DNA of 64,000 bases from NCBI GenBank assembly GCA_900618795.1, contig UYJD01000002.1:1107150-1171149 (forward strand). The letters are read 5' to 3'. Shown here piece by piece: positions 1 through 9,336 of this stretch. The position numbers were made by a program, and so were the translations under genes. How positions within the stretch are numbered: the first letter of the stretch is position 1; each line of letters begins with the position of its first letter. The notes under the pieces were generated by a model. It saw only the letters and a list, made by a program, of their open reading frames with translations. It made no database searches and was not told where the DNA came from. The stretch comes from Cyanodermella asteris (taxonomy: Eukaryota > Ascomycota > Lecanoromycetes > Ostropales > Stictidaceae).

Positions 1-603
1 AGGCGCGGGAACAACCTCGAGCCGTTTGGAAGCGGACGTGACATTGCAGGAATCGTCCTCTGGGCTGTTGGAATCGTTCTCGAGACATGGGCGGACTTGG
101 TACGCATGCGCTGGAGGAGTACTCGCGATGAGACTGGAAAGGCCATCTGCGACTTGGGTCCGTGGAAGTGGAGCAGACACCCCAACTACTTTGGCGAGAT
201 CCTGATCCAGTTTGGAATCTTCATGATCGCGGTGTCGCCAGCGGCGAACGGATACGTGCACGGTGGTGGATACAAGGCGCTCTACGCGTCGATTCTCGGG
301 CCCTTCTTCCTTACGATTCTCCTGTTATTTGTCTCCGGGTTGCCTTTGCAGGAGAGACCGACTGCGAAGAAGCAGTACGAGAAAGGCGACAACTGGCCGC
401 AGTATCAGGAGTACCTGAGGAAGACGAGCATATTGCTGCCTTTGCCGCCGCAGGTTTATGCTCCGATCCCAGTGTTTTTGAAGAGGACAATCTTGCTTGA
501 ATTGCCGATATATGTCTTCGACCCAGCCAAGCATGCGGACAATAACAAGCACGGTGATGAAGAAAATGGCTTACGCCAAGAGAATGGCCAGGAGAATCAT
601 TGA
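1..603 (+). CDS. DUF1295 / steroid 5-alpha-reductase-like membrane protein, 3' part
   Basis: The reading frame is open from base 1, so the 5' part of this gene lies outside the window; 200 codons and the stop are present. The core motif GPWKWSRHPNYFGE is the signature of the DUF1295 family, relatives of steroid 5-alpha reductases and isoprenylcysteine methyltransferases that bind NADPH or a methyl donor at this Arg-His-Pro-Asn-Tyr site inside a membrane. Hydrophobic helices lie before the motif and again at the ILGPFFLTILLLF segment. The conserved end of the family (GLPLQERP, then a Tyr-containing stretch ending in a Leu-Pro-Leu-Pro turn) is visible. The last 50 residues are charged, Asn/Gly/Glu-rich and probably disordered. 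The substrate cannot be told from sequence. Confidence 0.85.
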   Translation, partial: RRGNNLEPFGSGRDIAGIVLWAVGIVLETWADLVRMRWRSTRDETGKAICDLGPWKWSRHPNYFGEILIQFGIFMIAVSPAANGYVHGGGYKALYASILGPFFLTILLLFVSGLPLQERPTAKKQYEKGDNWPQYQEYLRKTSILLPLPPQVYAPIPVFLKRTILLELPIYVFDPAKHADNNKHGDEENGLRQENGQENH

Positions 604-1409
604 GAAGCATGCTCATTCTATGAATACTCAGCATAGTGCCTCTCATTTAGTGGATAATATCGGTAATGGATTATGATATGACAAAATTTTTAACGGTTTC
701 ACCGGCAAGGTGATCGCACAGAGAAGAAGATCCATTCTGATGAAGGTGATGTATGCCCGAGCTTGGGCCAGCGAATGACCATCGATGCCTGGATAAGATC
801 GTAATGTGGGAAATTTTGAAACGTGACTCGCGTGACTCAAGGATCTGCAGGCATGCGGCTCTCATGGATTCAACATCCCTGGCTTGGAGCCTTCAGGCTT
901 CTGTAAGCTTGATTTGTTTGCGATCAATGATGAATAGATACCAAACAGGTTCTGGTTTTGAATGGTACAAACGTGTTGCGGTACCGATCCTGTTGCGAGG
1001 TGAAGCTGCGAGTTTAGAGTTGGACAAGATTCGCAGGCAAGAAGCTCCAGTCGTGTGCTCGCATACGGCCGCATTTGGCCGCGCCTTATCGACCGCCACG
1101 CTTTAAACTCCACGCACCTTGTTTTGCTTCTACCAAATAACTCAGCTGTCGCACGAGCAGTTTGCTTGCATATCTGGATCCGTTTGGCATTCTGTCGCTC
1201 ACTCAGACCTGACATAGCCGGCCGTATGACAGCTTGATAGGACTAGTTGACTGGGCAGTCGGGCTCATCAATCGCAGTCGTGAACGTTTGTTCTCCCGTA
1301 CAACCAGCTATCACTGCACTCCGCGTCGTTTGCGCCTTTACAAGGATTCCTCTCAGCCTTCGTCGCTCTCGTCATCCCTACACCTACCTTATCGAGCATA
1401 CAATCAGCT
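604..1409. other. intergenic, no gene seen
   Basis: This stretch carries the 3' flank of the DUF1295 gene and the promoter and leader of the TFIIS gene. Only short overlapping frames on both strands without recognisable motifs are present. The last 100 bases before the TFIIS ATG are pyrimidine-rich, as is common in leaders of ascomycete housekeeping genes. Confidence 0.6.
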
Positions 1410-2321
1410 ATGGACGCCCGACAGATTGAAGAGAAGTCCAAGGCGCTTCGAAAAGCCGACGAAGTTGGCGCAGAAGCCAGCGTTTTGCTCGACCTGCTCA
1501 ACGACCTGAAGAAGGGCATCAAGGCTTCGGAGAAAACACTGCGCGAAACAAAGATTGGCGTCGTCGTTAACAAGTTCAAGCAGAACAAGAACCCAGAGGT
1601 CGCGCGAGCTGCCAGTGGCCTGGTGCGCAAGTGGCGGGACGAGGTCGAAAAGGAGAAGCAGAACAAAGGCGGCGCAAACGGCAGCAGAAAACCCTCGTCG
1701 CAGGGCGGAGGCACGACACCGCAGTCAGGAACCGCCAGCCCGGCGCCAGCAGCCAAGCCGAAGACGGACAACAGCGTGCCGCCTGACAAGAGGACTTGGA
1801 AGACGGACAAGGTGGACGTGAACCGCACTGGTGGCAAAGGACGGGATGCGTGCATTGGTCTAATCTACGACGGGCTGGTGTATCTATCGACACTTCCTTC
1901 AACCACGGTCTTGCAAGTGGCCATGTCGGTGGAGGAGGCTGCCTACAAAAAGCTCCAGCCTGAGTCGTCGCCTGCCTACAAAGACAAGATGCGAATGCTG
2001 TTCCAGAATCTGAAGAACAAGGCCAACCCCGGTCTGAGGGCTAGAGTGCTGCGCGGCGAGATCACACCGGACAAGCTGATCAACATGACGCACGAGGAAC
2101 TCAAGAGCAAGGAACAACGTGAGCAGGACAAGAGCATAATGGAGGAGAACCTGCGTGAGGCTCAAGTGCCGAAAGAAGAGAAAGCGATTGACACGACGAT
2201 TCAATGTGGCAAGTGCGGTGAGAGGAAGGTGTCCTACACACAGGCCCAAACCAGGAGCGCAGACGAGCCGATGACAACATTCTGTACGTGTACTGTCTGC
2301 GGCAAGAGATGGAAGCAGTAG
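1410..2321 (+). CDS. DST1: Transcription elongation factor TFIIS
   Basis: A 303-residue intronless protein of the usual TFIIS length. It rescues backtracked RNA polymerase II by stimulating RNA cleavage in the nucleus. Three domains are visible in order: the N-terminal helical bundle (about 1-75, with the LLNDLKKG segment), a charged Gly/Ser/Ala/Pro linker (about 76-130), the central polymerase-binding domain (about 133-250, with RGKDACIGLIYD-type start and the RVLRGEITPDKLINM segment), and the C-terminal zinc ribbon. The ribbon has zinc ligands Cys266, Cys269, Cys294 and Cys297, and the invariant RSADEP loop at 282-287 whose Asp285-Glu286 pair enters the polymerase active site. The ATG is the first in frame and follows a pyrimidine-rich leader. 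The protein ends two residues after the final Arg-Trp of the ribbon, which is normal. Confidence 0.95.
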   Translation: MDARQIEEKSKALRKADEVGAEASVLLDLLNDLKKGIKASEKTLRETKIGVVVNKFKQNKNPEVARAASGLVRKWRDEVEKEKQNKGGANGSRKPSSQGGGTTPQSGTASPAPAAKPKTDNSVPPDKRTWKTDKVDVNRTGGKGRDACIGLIYDGLVYLSTLPSTTVLQVAMSVEEAAYKKLQPESSPAYKDKMRMLFQNLKNKANPGLRARVLRGEITPDKLINMTHEELKSKEQREQDKSIMEENLREAQVPKEEKAIDTTIQCGKCGERKVSYTQAQTRSADEPMTTFCTCTVCGKRWKQ

Positions 2322-3562
2322 ATGGACTCGAGCGAAAGGCATGGTGGTCCAGCTTCTATCGACCGAGCACGCGCAGTGTACTGCCAGGCACACCTCAACG
2401 GTTTCCAACTCGGTTTGCTGGGTTCCCGCTGTTGGACAAGGTAAATTCGACACCGTGTGTATTGGCGGGAAAGCACAGCATTCTGCCGTTATCCCACGCA
2501 CTGGAGGGCAAGTCAAATTTGAGCTTCACTCCGGACGCTGCAGTGATAGGCGTGAAGAGGCCATACTGGTAGAATGCAGATCAAACGATCTACCTCCTCG
2601 ACTCCCATCGTCGCAGACCGAAAAGATTTGGGCGGCAAGGACGAAGCAGCACGTTCAGAACAAGTTCTCGTCTGGTCGTCGCGACGGGTTTATGAGAGCG
2701 AAGCTTGGCTACTGTGATCGATCCAAACAGTTCAACCAATATTGGCACGTGGCATGCTGCAGAGTCCGGGCTGTCTAGCTTTTATGCAGTGCAGTAACGT
2801 GTGGCTTGCCGATACGTGGAACACCACCGATATGGCTGCAACTGTATGAATAAACGCATTCGATAACTCGCAGTCTCACAAAAATCATGCACTTGGACCT
2901 GACGCAGAGTTTCAGGACTCAGCCTAAAAATCTTGATTTGCTTACCTGGTACTTAGAAACAAAGCCACCACATGCAAAATTGGGTTGCTGCAAGATGGTG
3001 AGTAGCATGGCGAGAACAGGCTTCAAGTAGAGACGGAGCGCAGGTGTTACACTAATGCCTACGCGTTTTCCCCTACATGTCGACAAGACTATTGTAGTGA
3101 AGCTTTGAGAATGAAGGCGTTGAGATGGCCCGGAGATGTCAGAGGCGCTGGGCTTGGAGGCACGCCGGTTAAAACGCGGCCGCTGGGCTGCTAAGGAGCC
3201 GGGCGAATCGGGGGACGACTCGTCGGAGTCCCGCCTAAAAACCGCTATTCCACCCGTATAGGTGGGCTTGGCATTGTGGCGCTGTAGCAGCATAGTTGTC
3301 GCTTCGGCCGGTCCTGCCCAGGGCGCGAGAGAGACTCGCTTCGCTCTCAGCCTTTGACGCCCTGCGGTCGTCCCGACTTCTCACCACGCTCGCTACTCCT
3401 ACACGGCCACCCACCCTCGCGCTCATCATCCCCCGTCCGACACCTCTTCGTCAGATCGCCATGAATTGACTCTCCAGCATCGACTCTCGACCTCGATCTT
3501 GTCTCGTCCTTTCGTCGCCCAGCTGCCCGTGAGGCAGAGGGCCGTCGCCTTCGCTCCTCGTC
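2322..3562. other. intergenic, no gene seen
   Basis: The 1.2 kb between TFIIS and the next plus-strand gene. The part after 3290 is CT-rich and looks like a fungal promoter or leader. No frame on either strand shows a recognisable domain, and I see no RNA gene. Confidence 0.6.
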
Positions 3563-5929
3563 ATGGCCGACCGATCTTTCCCCAGTCGACGATCGTCGAA
3601 TGCATCACGACGCACCCTCCAACGCCGTTCCTCACGCCTCAGCCAAAATGACAGCCTCATCGACCTCTTCGCCGACGAGAATGAGGCCGATTGTGTGCCT
3701 GTTGCCGATGGCTTCCGGCCGGCTTCCGGTGCCTTTTCCGGCGCCTTACCAGGCGACTCCTCACCACCCCGACCCAGTACGCCACAACTCCCTCCACGAG
3801 CAGCGTCGCCACCCCGCGCGACAGAGTATCTCAAGAAGCGGATAGCGGGCCAGGAAAGGGGTTCCTCGTCAATGCAAAGGTCATCCCTGTCTGGCTCTCA
3901 ACGCGGCTCGATGATTCACCGGGCCTCGGTGGCCTCCGCTGCTCCCGCGTCGAATTCGCGACCTTTGAGCACCGTGTCTGGTATATCAATACCTGCTTCG
4001 GAGGCTCCTTATACTGTTCCAGGGGGACCCAGCAATAGCTTTGCTCCATATCCTCAAGTCAACGGCTTAAATCGTCATGCATCAACGTCCACCGTACAGA
4101 CACAGAACCGACCTTACAATGGCCCTAGCCGCCCCGCTCATCCCTATGCCATGTACCCCCAGATACCAGCACACCCGGAACTTGAACGGGATCCTTTCGC
4201 AGATCCTGCAGATATTGCAAACGTTGGGTTTCCAGGCATGGCTTCGAGTTATGCTCGAGTGAGAGGGCAGGATGGAGAAGATGCGGACGATCTGATTGGA
4301 CCTGACGGACACACCGAACAGTTGCCGCCTTACACCCGCTGGCCAGAAGAAATGCATCCTAAAGAGAGAAATGAACTGGAACGAGCGTCGACACCGCTCC
4401 TTGCGGCTGGTGACAGAGATGGCGGTGTCGGGCCCTCAGCTTCGAACATTGTCGCGGAATCCCTGCTAGAGCCTTCCTCTGCATCAACATTGCTTGACCA
4501 TGACGACGACGCACAGATCAATGTTGCAGCAGCAAGGGCAGCAGGCTATGAAGAACCTAATCGGACTCAGCGGTGGAAAGAGAAGGGCAAGAAACGGACC
4601 TGTTGGGGACGAGTGCCAATCTGGGCATGGATCGTACTTGTCGTGATTCTCTGTGTGCTCGCAACTGGACTAGGAAGCGCAATGGGATTATACTACGCCA
4701 AAACTCATCGTCCACCTCCACCCGATATGGACGCTTCGGCCTCGGCCTACCCAACACAAACTCCTAAGAACAACGAAGGCGCAGCGCCACCCACGGAGAC
4801 CATTTGGGCAACAGTAACCACCACTCTGATGGACGCTGCACCATTGTCCACTACACCCTCCAATCTGCCCACAATAGTGCCTGGCACTTATGTGGTTCAG
4901 TTCAACCCTCAAACGGTTTTGACACCGAATAATAAATGTGTGGATTCACTTTATAATGTCTCATGGGGGTGCAGCACAGAGGCGTATTTGAATCTGTCGA
5001 TTTCTCAAAAGGACTCGCTGACGTGGATTAATCTGGTGCCAGAATATCCGCAAGGTATGCCCCTCACATACGGGGCTCAAGCGCCGTCGTTGCGGGGACC
5101 AGCCATTCTCAGTCCAATGGACGACATCCAAGATCCAGGTAACGGACCTACCATGTTCTTCCAGCAACTCGTCGACAAGATGATTATAGTCAAGCACAGC
5201 GAGATGGCAGACGTTCTGGCAAAGCAAAAGAAGATGAACGTTCTCAACCGCAACAGAAAACAGGACTTTGGCTCGTGGAGGCCCAGTGGCGATGACCAGG
5301 ATGATGACCAGGACGATGATCAAGACAATGCTTTTGCAAGTGCCGACGAGTCTTATCTAGCGCAACGCGAGGCTTCACCTTCCGCACTATCATACCATGA
5401 TCTGGAAGCCCGAAGTCACAAGAACGGCGACCCGCTGCCTGTTTTGACAGGCGACGTTCTATGGTACTGCTTCTGGAACAACACTCTTTTAGAGGGCTTC
5501 ATCTACCTCATGCAATCCAACGCCAATCACGACCAGGAGCAGCAAGCGGCTGTCAGTGCGGCCGCTACCTCCATGGGATCCAAGCACAGTTTCACTGCTG
5601 CTGCTGCCTCAACGTACACCACCGGTGTGGTACGGAGAGGGGATTCACAAGCCACTACCACTGCCACCCCACCAACGCCATCCGGACCGCCTTGGATTCT
5701 TCCCTACAACTTGAAGCTTGAGGAGAGGCGAAGCTCGGGTATGAGCGTTCCTTACTGTCAGAAGATGCTTGCCAATCCGGACGGCCAAATCGTCAAGCCA
5801 AGCGGTGCTCCAGATTGGTTCAACATTACGGAGAAGCAAGTCATTCTGAGAGACACCTCCACTTCGACTGGAAACTCGAAACGGAGCAACGATGCGGACC
5901 AAGCCTGCAAATGTATCTGGAGGATGTAG
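3563..5929 (+). CDS. Large single-pass membrane protein of unknown function (DUF7820-like)
   Basis: A 788-residue intronless protein. The first 350 residues are Ser/Pro/Arg-rich, probably disordered and cytoplasmic. One clear membrane helix lies at about 352-376 (WAWIVLVVILCVLATGLG), preceded by a Lys/Arg patch (KEKGKKRTCW), which predicts a cytoplasmic N-terminus. The outer part starts with a Thr/Pro-rich stalk and then a folded-looking domain of about 300 residues containing Cys residues, several Asn-X-Ser/Thr sites (NVSWGC, NLSIS, NNTLLEG) and a GDVLWYCFWNNT segment. An Asp/Gln repeat (DDQDDDQDDDQD) interrupts it near 575-590. The layout matches conserved fungal proteins that I recall being named DUF7820; this was not searched. 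A cell-surface or endomembrane role is inference only. Confidence 0.8.
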   Translation: MADRSFPSRRSSNASRRTLQRRSSRLSQNDSLIDLFADENEADCVPVADGFRPASGAFSGALPGDSSPPRPSTPQLPPRAASPPRATEYLKKRIAGQERGSSSMQRSSLSGSQRGSMIHRASVASAAPASNSRPLSTVSGISIPASEAPYTVPGGPSNSFAPYPQVNGLNRHASTSTVQTQNRPYNGPSRPAHPYAMYPQIPAHPELERDPFADPADIANVGFPGMASSYARVRGQDGEDADDLIGPDGHTEQLPPYTRWPEEMHPKERNELERASTPLLAAGDRDGGVGPSASNIVAESLLEPSSASTLLDHDDDAQINVAAARAAGYEEPNRTQRWKEKGKKRTCWGRVPIWAWIVLVVILCVLATGLGSAMGLYYAKTHRPPPPDMDASASAYPTQTPKNNEGAAPPTETIWATVTTTLMDAAPLSTTPSNLPTIVPGTYVVQFNPQTVLTPNNKCVDSLYNVSWGCSTEAYLNLSISQKDSLTWINLVPEYPQGMPLTYGAQAPSLRGPAILSPMDDIQDPGNGPTMFFQQLVDKMIIVKHSEMADVLAKQKKMNVLNRNRKQDFGSWRPSGDDQDDDQDDDQDNAFASADESYLAQREASPSALSYHDLEARSHKNGDPLPVLTGDVLWYCFWNNTLLEGFIYLMQSNANHDQEQQAAVSAAATSMGSKHSFTAAAASTYTTGVVRRGDSQATTTATPPTPSGPPWILPYNLKLEERRSSGMSVPYCQKMLANPDGQIVKPSGAPDWFNITEKQVILRDTSTSTGNSKRSNDADQACKCIWRM

Positions 5930-6597
5930 TCAATGGCTCATCCACTGATACGACGAGCGACCATGACGTTGCAAAGTGGCTACCGTCGCCAGAACCGGGC
6001 TATGCCATTAGTATGCCGAATGGCAATTTCAATGTGAACACGACTTCCAATCGCCCGACATAGTACTGTATATTCACGGGCCAAAACATTTTCTGTCTTC
6101 GTTTTTTTTTTTTTTTTTTTTTTTTGGATTTGGATTTGGCACGGCGTCTGGGGGTGTGAAGAGCGACACATGACACGTTGAAGTCGATTTCCAGGCATTG
6201 CCGTATGTATGGGGAGATTTGGAGGCACTTATCTACATGGACGCTGGAGTCCTTTATCAGGATGCTGGAATCAGGCAATGAAAGCATATCGTCAATTTTA
6301 AGCTGAACAAGCCATTTAGCTTTCAGGGCCCTTTGGGCTCATGTGCGATTGCGCAACGTCTCACTTTGGCACTTTATGTAGCGAATATCTACACCTTTTT
6401 TGCCTGGTCATGTCTGAATGTTCATTCACAATGTGTGCACACAAGTCGGCTCGCGGCCCGTACTCGCATGGTAGACTCCCATACTCATCGTAGGTTCCCA
6501 CCCTTGCAATGCTTTCGTTATTCCTACCGGCGAACCAAGAACAGGCCCACGGTCATAATGCATTCAACACCCAAGGTCGTCTGAATGGCATTCTCAG
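5930..6597. other. intergenic between convergent genes
   Basis: This region separates a plus-strand and a minus-strand gene that converge, so it should hold both polyadenylation regions. It contains a 24-base T run at 6102-6125. No coding signal was seen. Confidence 0.6.
6102..6125. repeat. poly-T tract (T24)
   Basis: An uninterrupted run of 24 T lies 170 bases after the stop codon of the upstream membrane-protein gene. It is a simple mononucleotide repeat, likely variable in length between strains. It lies in a shared 3' region, so an effect on coding is unlikely. Confidence 0.95.
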
Positions 6598-8531
6598 TCA
6601 TAATTCTTCGTCCATGCCCACATCCGCCGTTGCATCGACCTTTCCTTCGGATGCGGATGCACTTTCGGACCCCTCATTTCCAGTGCTGTTGATGCTACCA
6701 CCAAAAATGACGACTCCTGAGCTGCTAATGTCGTTGTTGGACTTGGTCTCGGTACCAAATCCGAAGCCCAGTCCCTTTGCCAAAGCTTCCGCACGTGCTT
6801 GCCTTACACTGTCTTCTTCAGCTGAAAGGCTTGAGCGAGCTTTCTTCATGGGACTACCAATCATGCTCTTGTCAAGATTCGACTCGGCCTTGAGGTCGGT
6901 GATGGGGTTGTATGCCGTGCTGGGTAGAAGTGGTGTAGTCGTGGACAGGTCTGCTGCGGAAGACGTGTTCGGAGGAGTGGTTGATAGTATCTCCTTTGTT
7001 GGTGACGGATGCTCACTTGCGACCATAGAAGGATCTGGAGTCAAAGACGGCGGCTCGAATGAATGCTGACGTTTTAGCTGCACACACCGTTAGTGGACTG
7101 GATCATCGTAGAGGCCGGGTCTGATCGACTTACCCTCATCTTCTGGACACCGGATGACAGATTCTCTTGTCTCTGGGCGTCTTCCGGGTCCAGATTTGTC
7201 TTGACTGTATCATCATCGTCGTCCTCCTTTTTGGCCTTGGCTAAGCGATCATCCTCATCCTCGTCTGACATGTCGTCATCTTCGACCTTCTTCTTGCCAT
7301 TCGAGCTCGCAGCCGAATCTCGTATATTCGTGAAACGCTGGGCTGCACCCGCCTTGAGAGCGCCTAGGCTCTTGACGGACTCCTGAACAGACTTGCGCTT
7401 GGTATGCTTCTCAGTTGTGACGGGCTTCTTCGCTTTCAAAATGCCCATCTTCTGCAACTGCTTTTCGCCACGGTACAAGAAGGTGAAGACAGCATAAGGC
7501 TTGTCCGGAGGATCGATGCCAGTCACAGTCTGTGTACTGATGGACCTCGGATCGAGTGTCTTGGGTTTGGCAAAACTTGTTGCATGATCGATTTCTTCGC
7601 CATCGCCGTTCTCGTCCTTCATCTGCTCTTCATCATCGTCATGTGCGTCGAACTGCGGCGAATATTCACCCTTTTTGATTTCACCGCTGGCAAGTACCCT
7701 AAACAAAGCCACCTTGATTTGCCCTGCCGATTCCGGCAGCGGGTCGTCATCGTCAGAGTCCGTGTCATCCTCATCCGAGCTCTGGTCTTCATCAGAAAGC
7801 TTCTCGAGCGGAGCATCGCCGTCCCCATATCGGAGAACGTCTTGGTGTTTAGGCTTTCGTTTCCACTTGCTTGGATTAGCCGCGTCAATGTCATCGTCGT
7901 CGTCGTCGTTATCTTCTTTCTTGACTTTAGTCTTCTGGCGCTTCTCTAAACGGTGCTTCCGCCGCTGTACCTTCTCGGCTGCATCCTTGCTGCCGGCAAG
8001 ATCGAGCCCGTTGAGCCACCGCTCAAGGCCAACCTCCTTGAACAGAAATTCACGTTCCGCAAGCCCGCTGCCTTCTGATTCGGGTACACCGACCCACCGA
8101 CTGTTTACCCAAGTCTCTTCGCCCCTTCGCAGAAGTGTTGCTACCTCCTCTTTATTGCGGCCGTCGAAGTATATGTACGCTGCGATTGTCTCATTCTCAC
8201 TCGCCGTCAGAGGCTGATAAGGAGTCACCGCTCCTATCTGGCTCGTGCGATCGCCCGGTCGTGGTAGATGCCCTACAACCTGAGCTCGTGGATAAGGGTT
8301 GTCGGGCGTGGCCTTCGGGGTAGAGTAGGGCACATTCAAGCCGGGAGTGAGTAGTGTTATCGAAATGGCGAAGGTCGACTGTTCGGCTGTTCCGGCAGCG
8401 GAAATGCGCGGCTTGGGAACAGGAATGTACGAGGTTATCCGACCAAACTTGTTCTGCTTCTGGATCGAGTGCTCGGCAATTGGACCATCAGGCGTATGGA
8501 TGCTCACGGCTAGACCCTTGAAGCACGGCAT
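6598..8531 (-). CDS. Conserved hypothetical nuclear-type acidic protein (2 exons)
   Basis: Two exons, 8531-7134 and 7077-6598, joined across a 56-bp intron with donor GTAAGT, branch CACTAAC and acceptor CAG; the join keeps the frame (MR then LKRQHS) and gives 625 residues. The N-terminal 180 residues look folded: a beta-rich start (MPCFKGLAVSIHTPDGP) and a segment YIYFDGRNKEEVATLL followed by RWVGVPESEG. The middle is dominated by Lys/Arg patches (RRKHRLEKRQKTKVKKE) and Asp/Glu runs, followed by a second conserved-looking stretch (YAVFTFLYRGEKQLQKMGIL). The C-terminal 160 residues are Ser/Thr-rich. I recognise it as a type of protein common in Pezizomycotina but cannot name a function; the basic and acidic tracts suggest a nuclear or chromatin setting (inference). 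Confidence 0.8.
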
Positions 8532-9336
8532 GGTGGGCTAAGATGGCGCAGTTGCAGAATCCGGGCGGGGGACGATGAAGCTGCGGAGCGGTGGAGATTC
8601 CGTTCGAGGCGGGTACGTCAACAGCTGGATTGCATGCAGGAACGGGGACTGGATGCAAAGGCGAACAGCAGCTCCAAGGACCAGTGTATCCAAAGCTAGC
8701 CTCATGCAGTGGCTATGGACAAATGGGGCCTGGTAGCTGGCCTGGGCCAGAGGCGAGTTTCAGCAGTACAAGGCAACCTGCTCGACGTGAGATCAGGTCC
8801 AAGACTTGGCTCGGCGGTGTCCGATGAAGGTCGCAGTCGTGAGGGTAGCGTATGAATCTGTCAACACTTGCCACGGCCGACTGCCGTGGAAAGTCTCAAC
8901 AAGAAGCGACAGCGAAGCGGAGCAGGATAAGAAGAAGCGGCGGACTGAAGTGGTAGCAAAGCTCCAAGCAAGCTTAGCGCGTCAACGCCGCGACTCTGCA
9001 GCGCTGCAGCGCTCGTTCTTGGCGCTCAACCCACCGTCTCGAGCGAGATGGCTTACTTTCCGATCCCGGTCAAACAGGCAAGAAAGTCCGTCTTTGACAT
9101 CTTCGTGACTTTGTGCCTTGCCTCTCTTTGTCAGCCCAGGGGCGCTTGCTAGCAGCATGAGCGCACCTTATGCACGACGCCTACCTACTCCTCGACATCT
9201 ACAGCAACGTGAGCGTATAGTAGGGCTTTAGGGTCACTATCCTTCCCTCATACTTGGGCCCAGCCTTGACATATTGCAATGTGCTTCGTTATGATTGAAA
9301 TCATTCAAGCTGTTCGTGCTCTACGTCCAAGAAGTA
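8532..9336. other. intergenic, no gene seen
   Basis: Contains the promoter of the minus-strand gene ending at 6598 and the 3' end of the next minus-strand gene. A 100-codon plus-strand frame at 8806-9108 has no conserved features and an alternative start codon; I do not call it. Confidence 0.55.

Noticed and set aside
1268-1855. A 195-codon frame antisense to TFIIS
   Set aside because: It is the reverse-strand shadow of the well-supported TFIIS gene and has no domain of its own.
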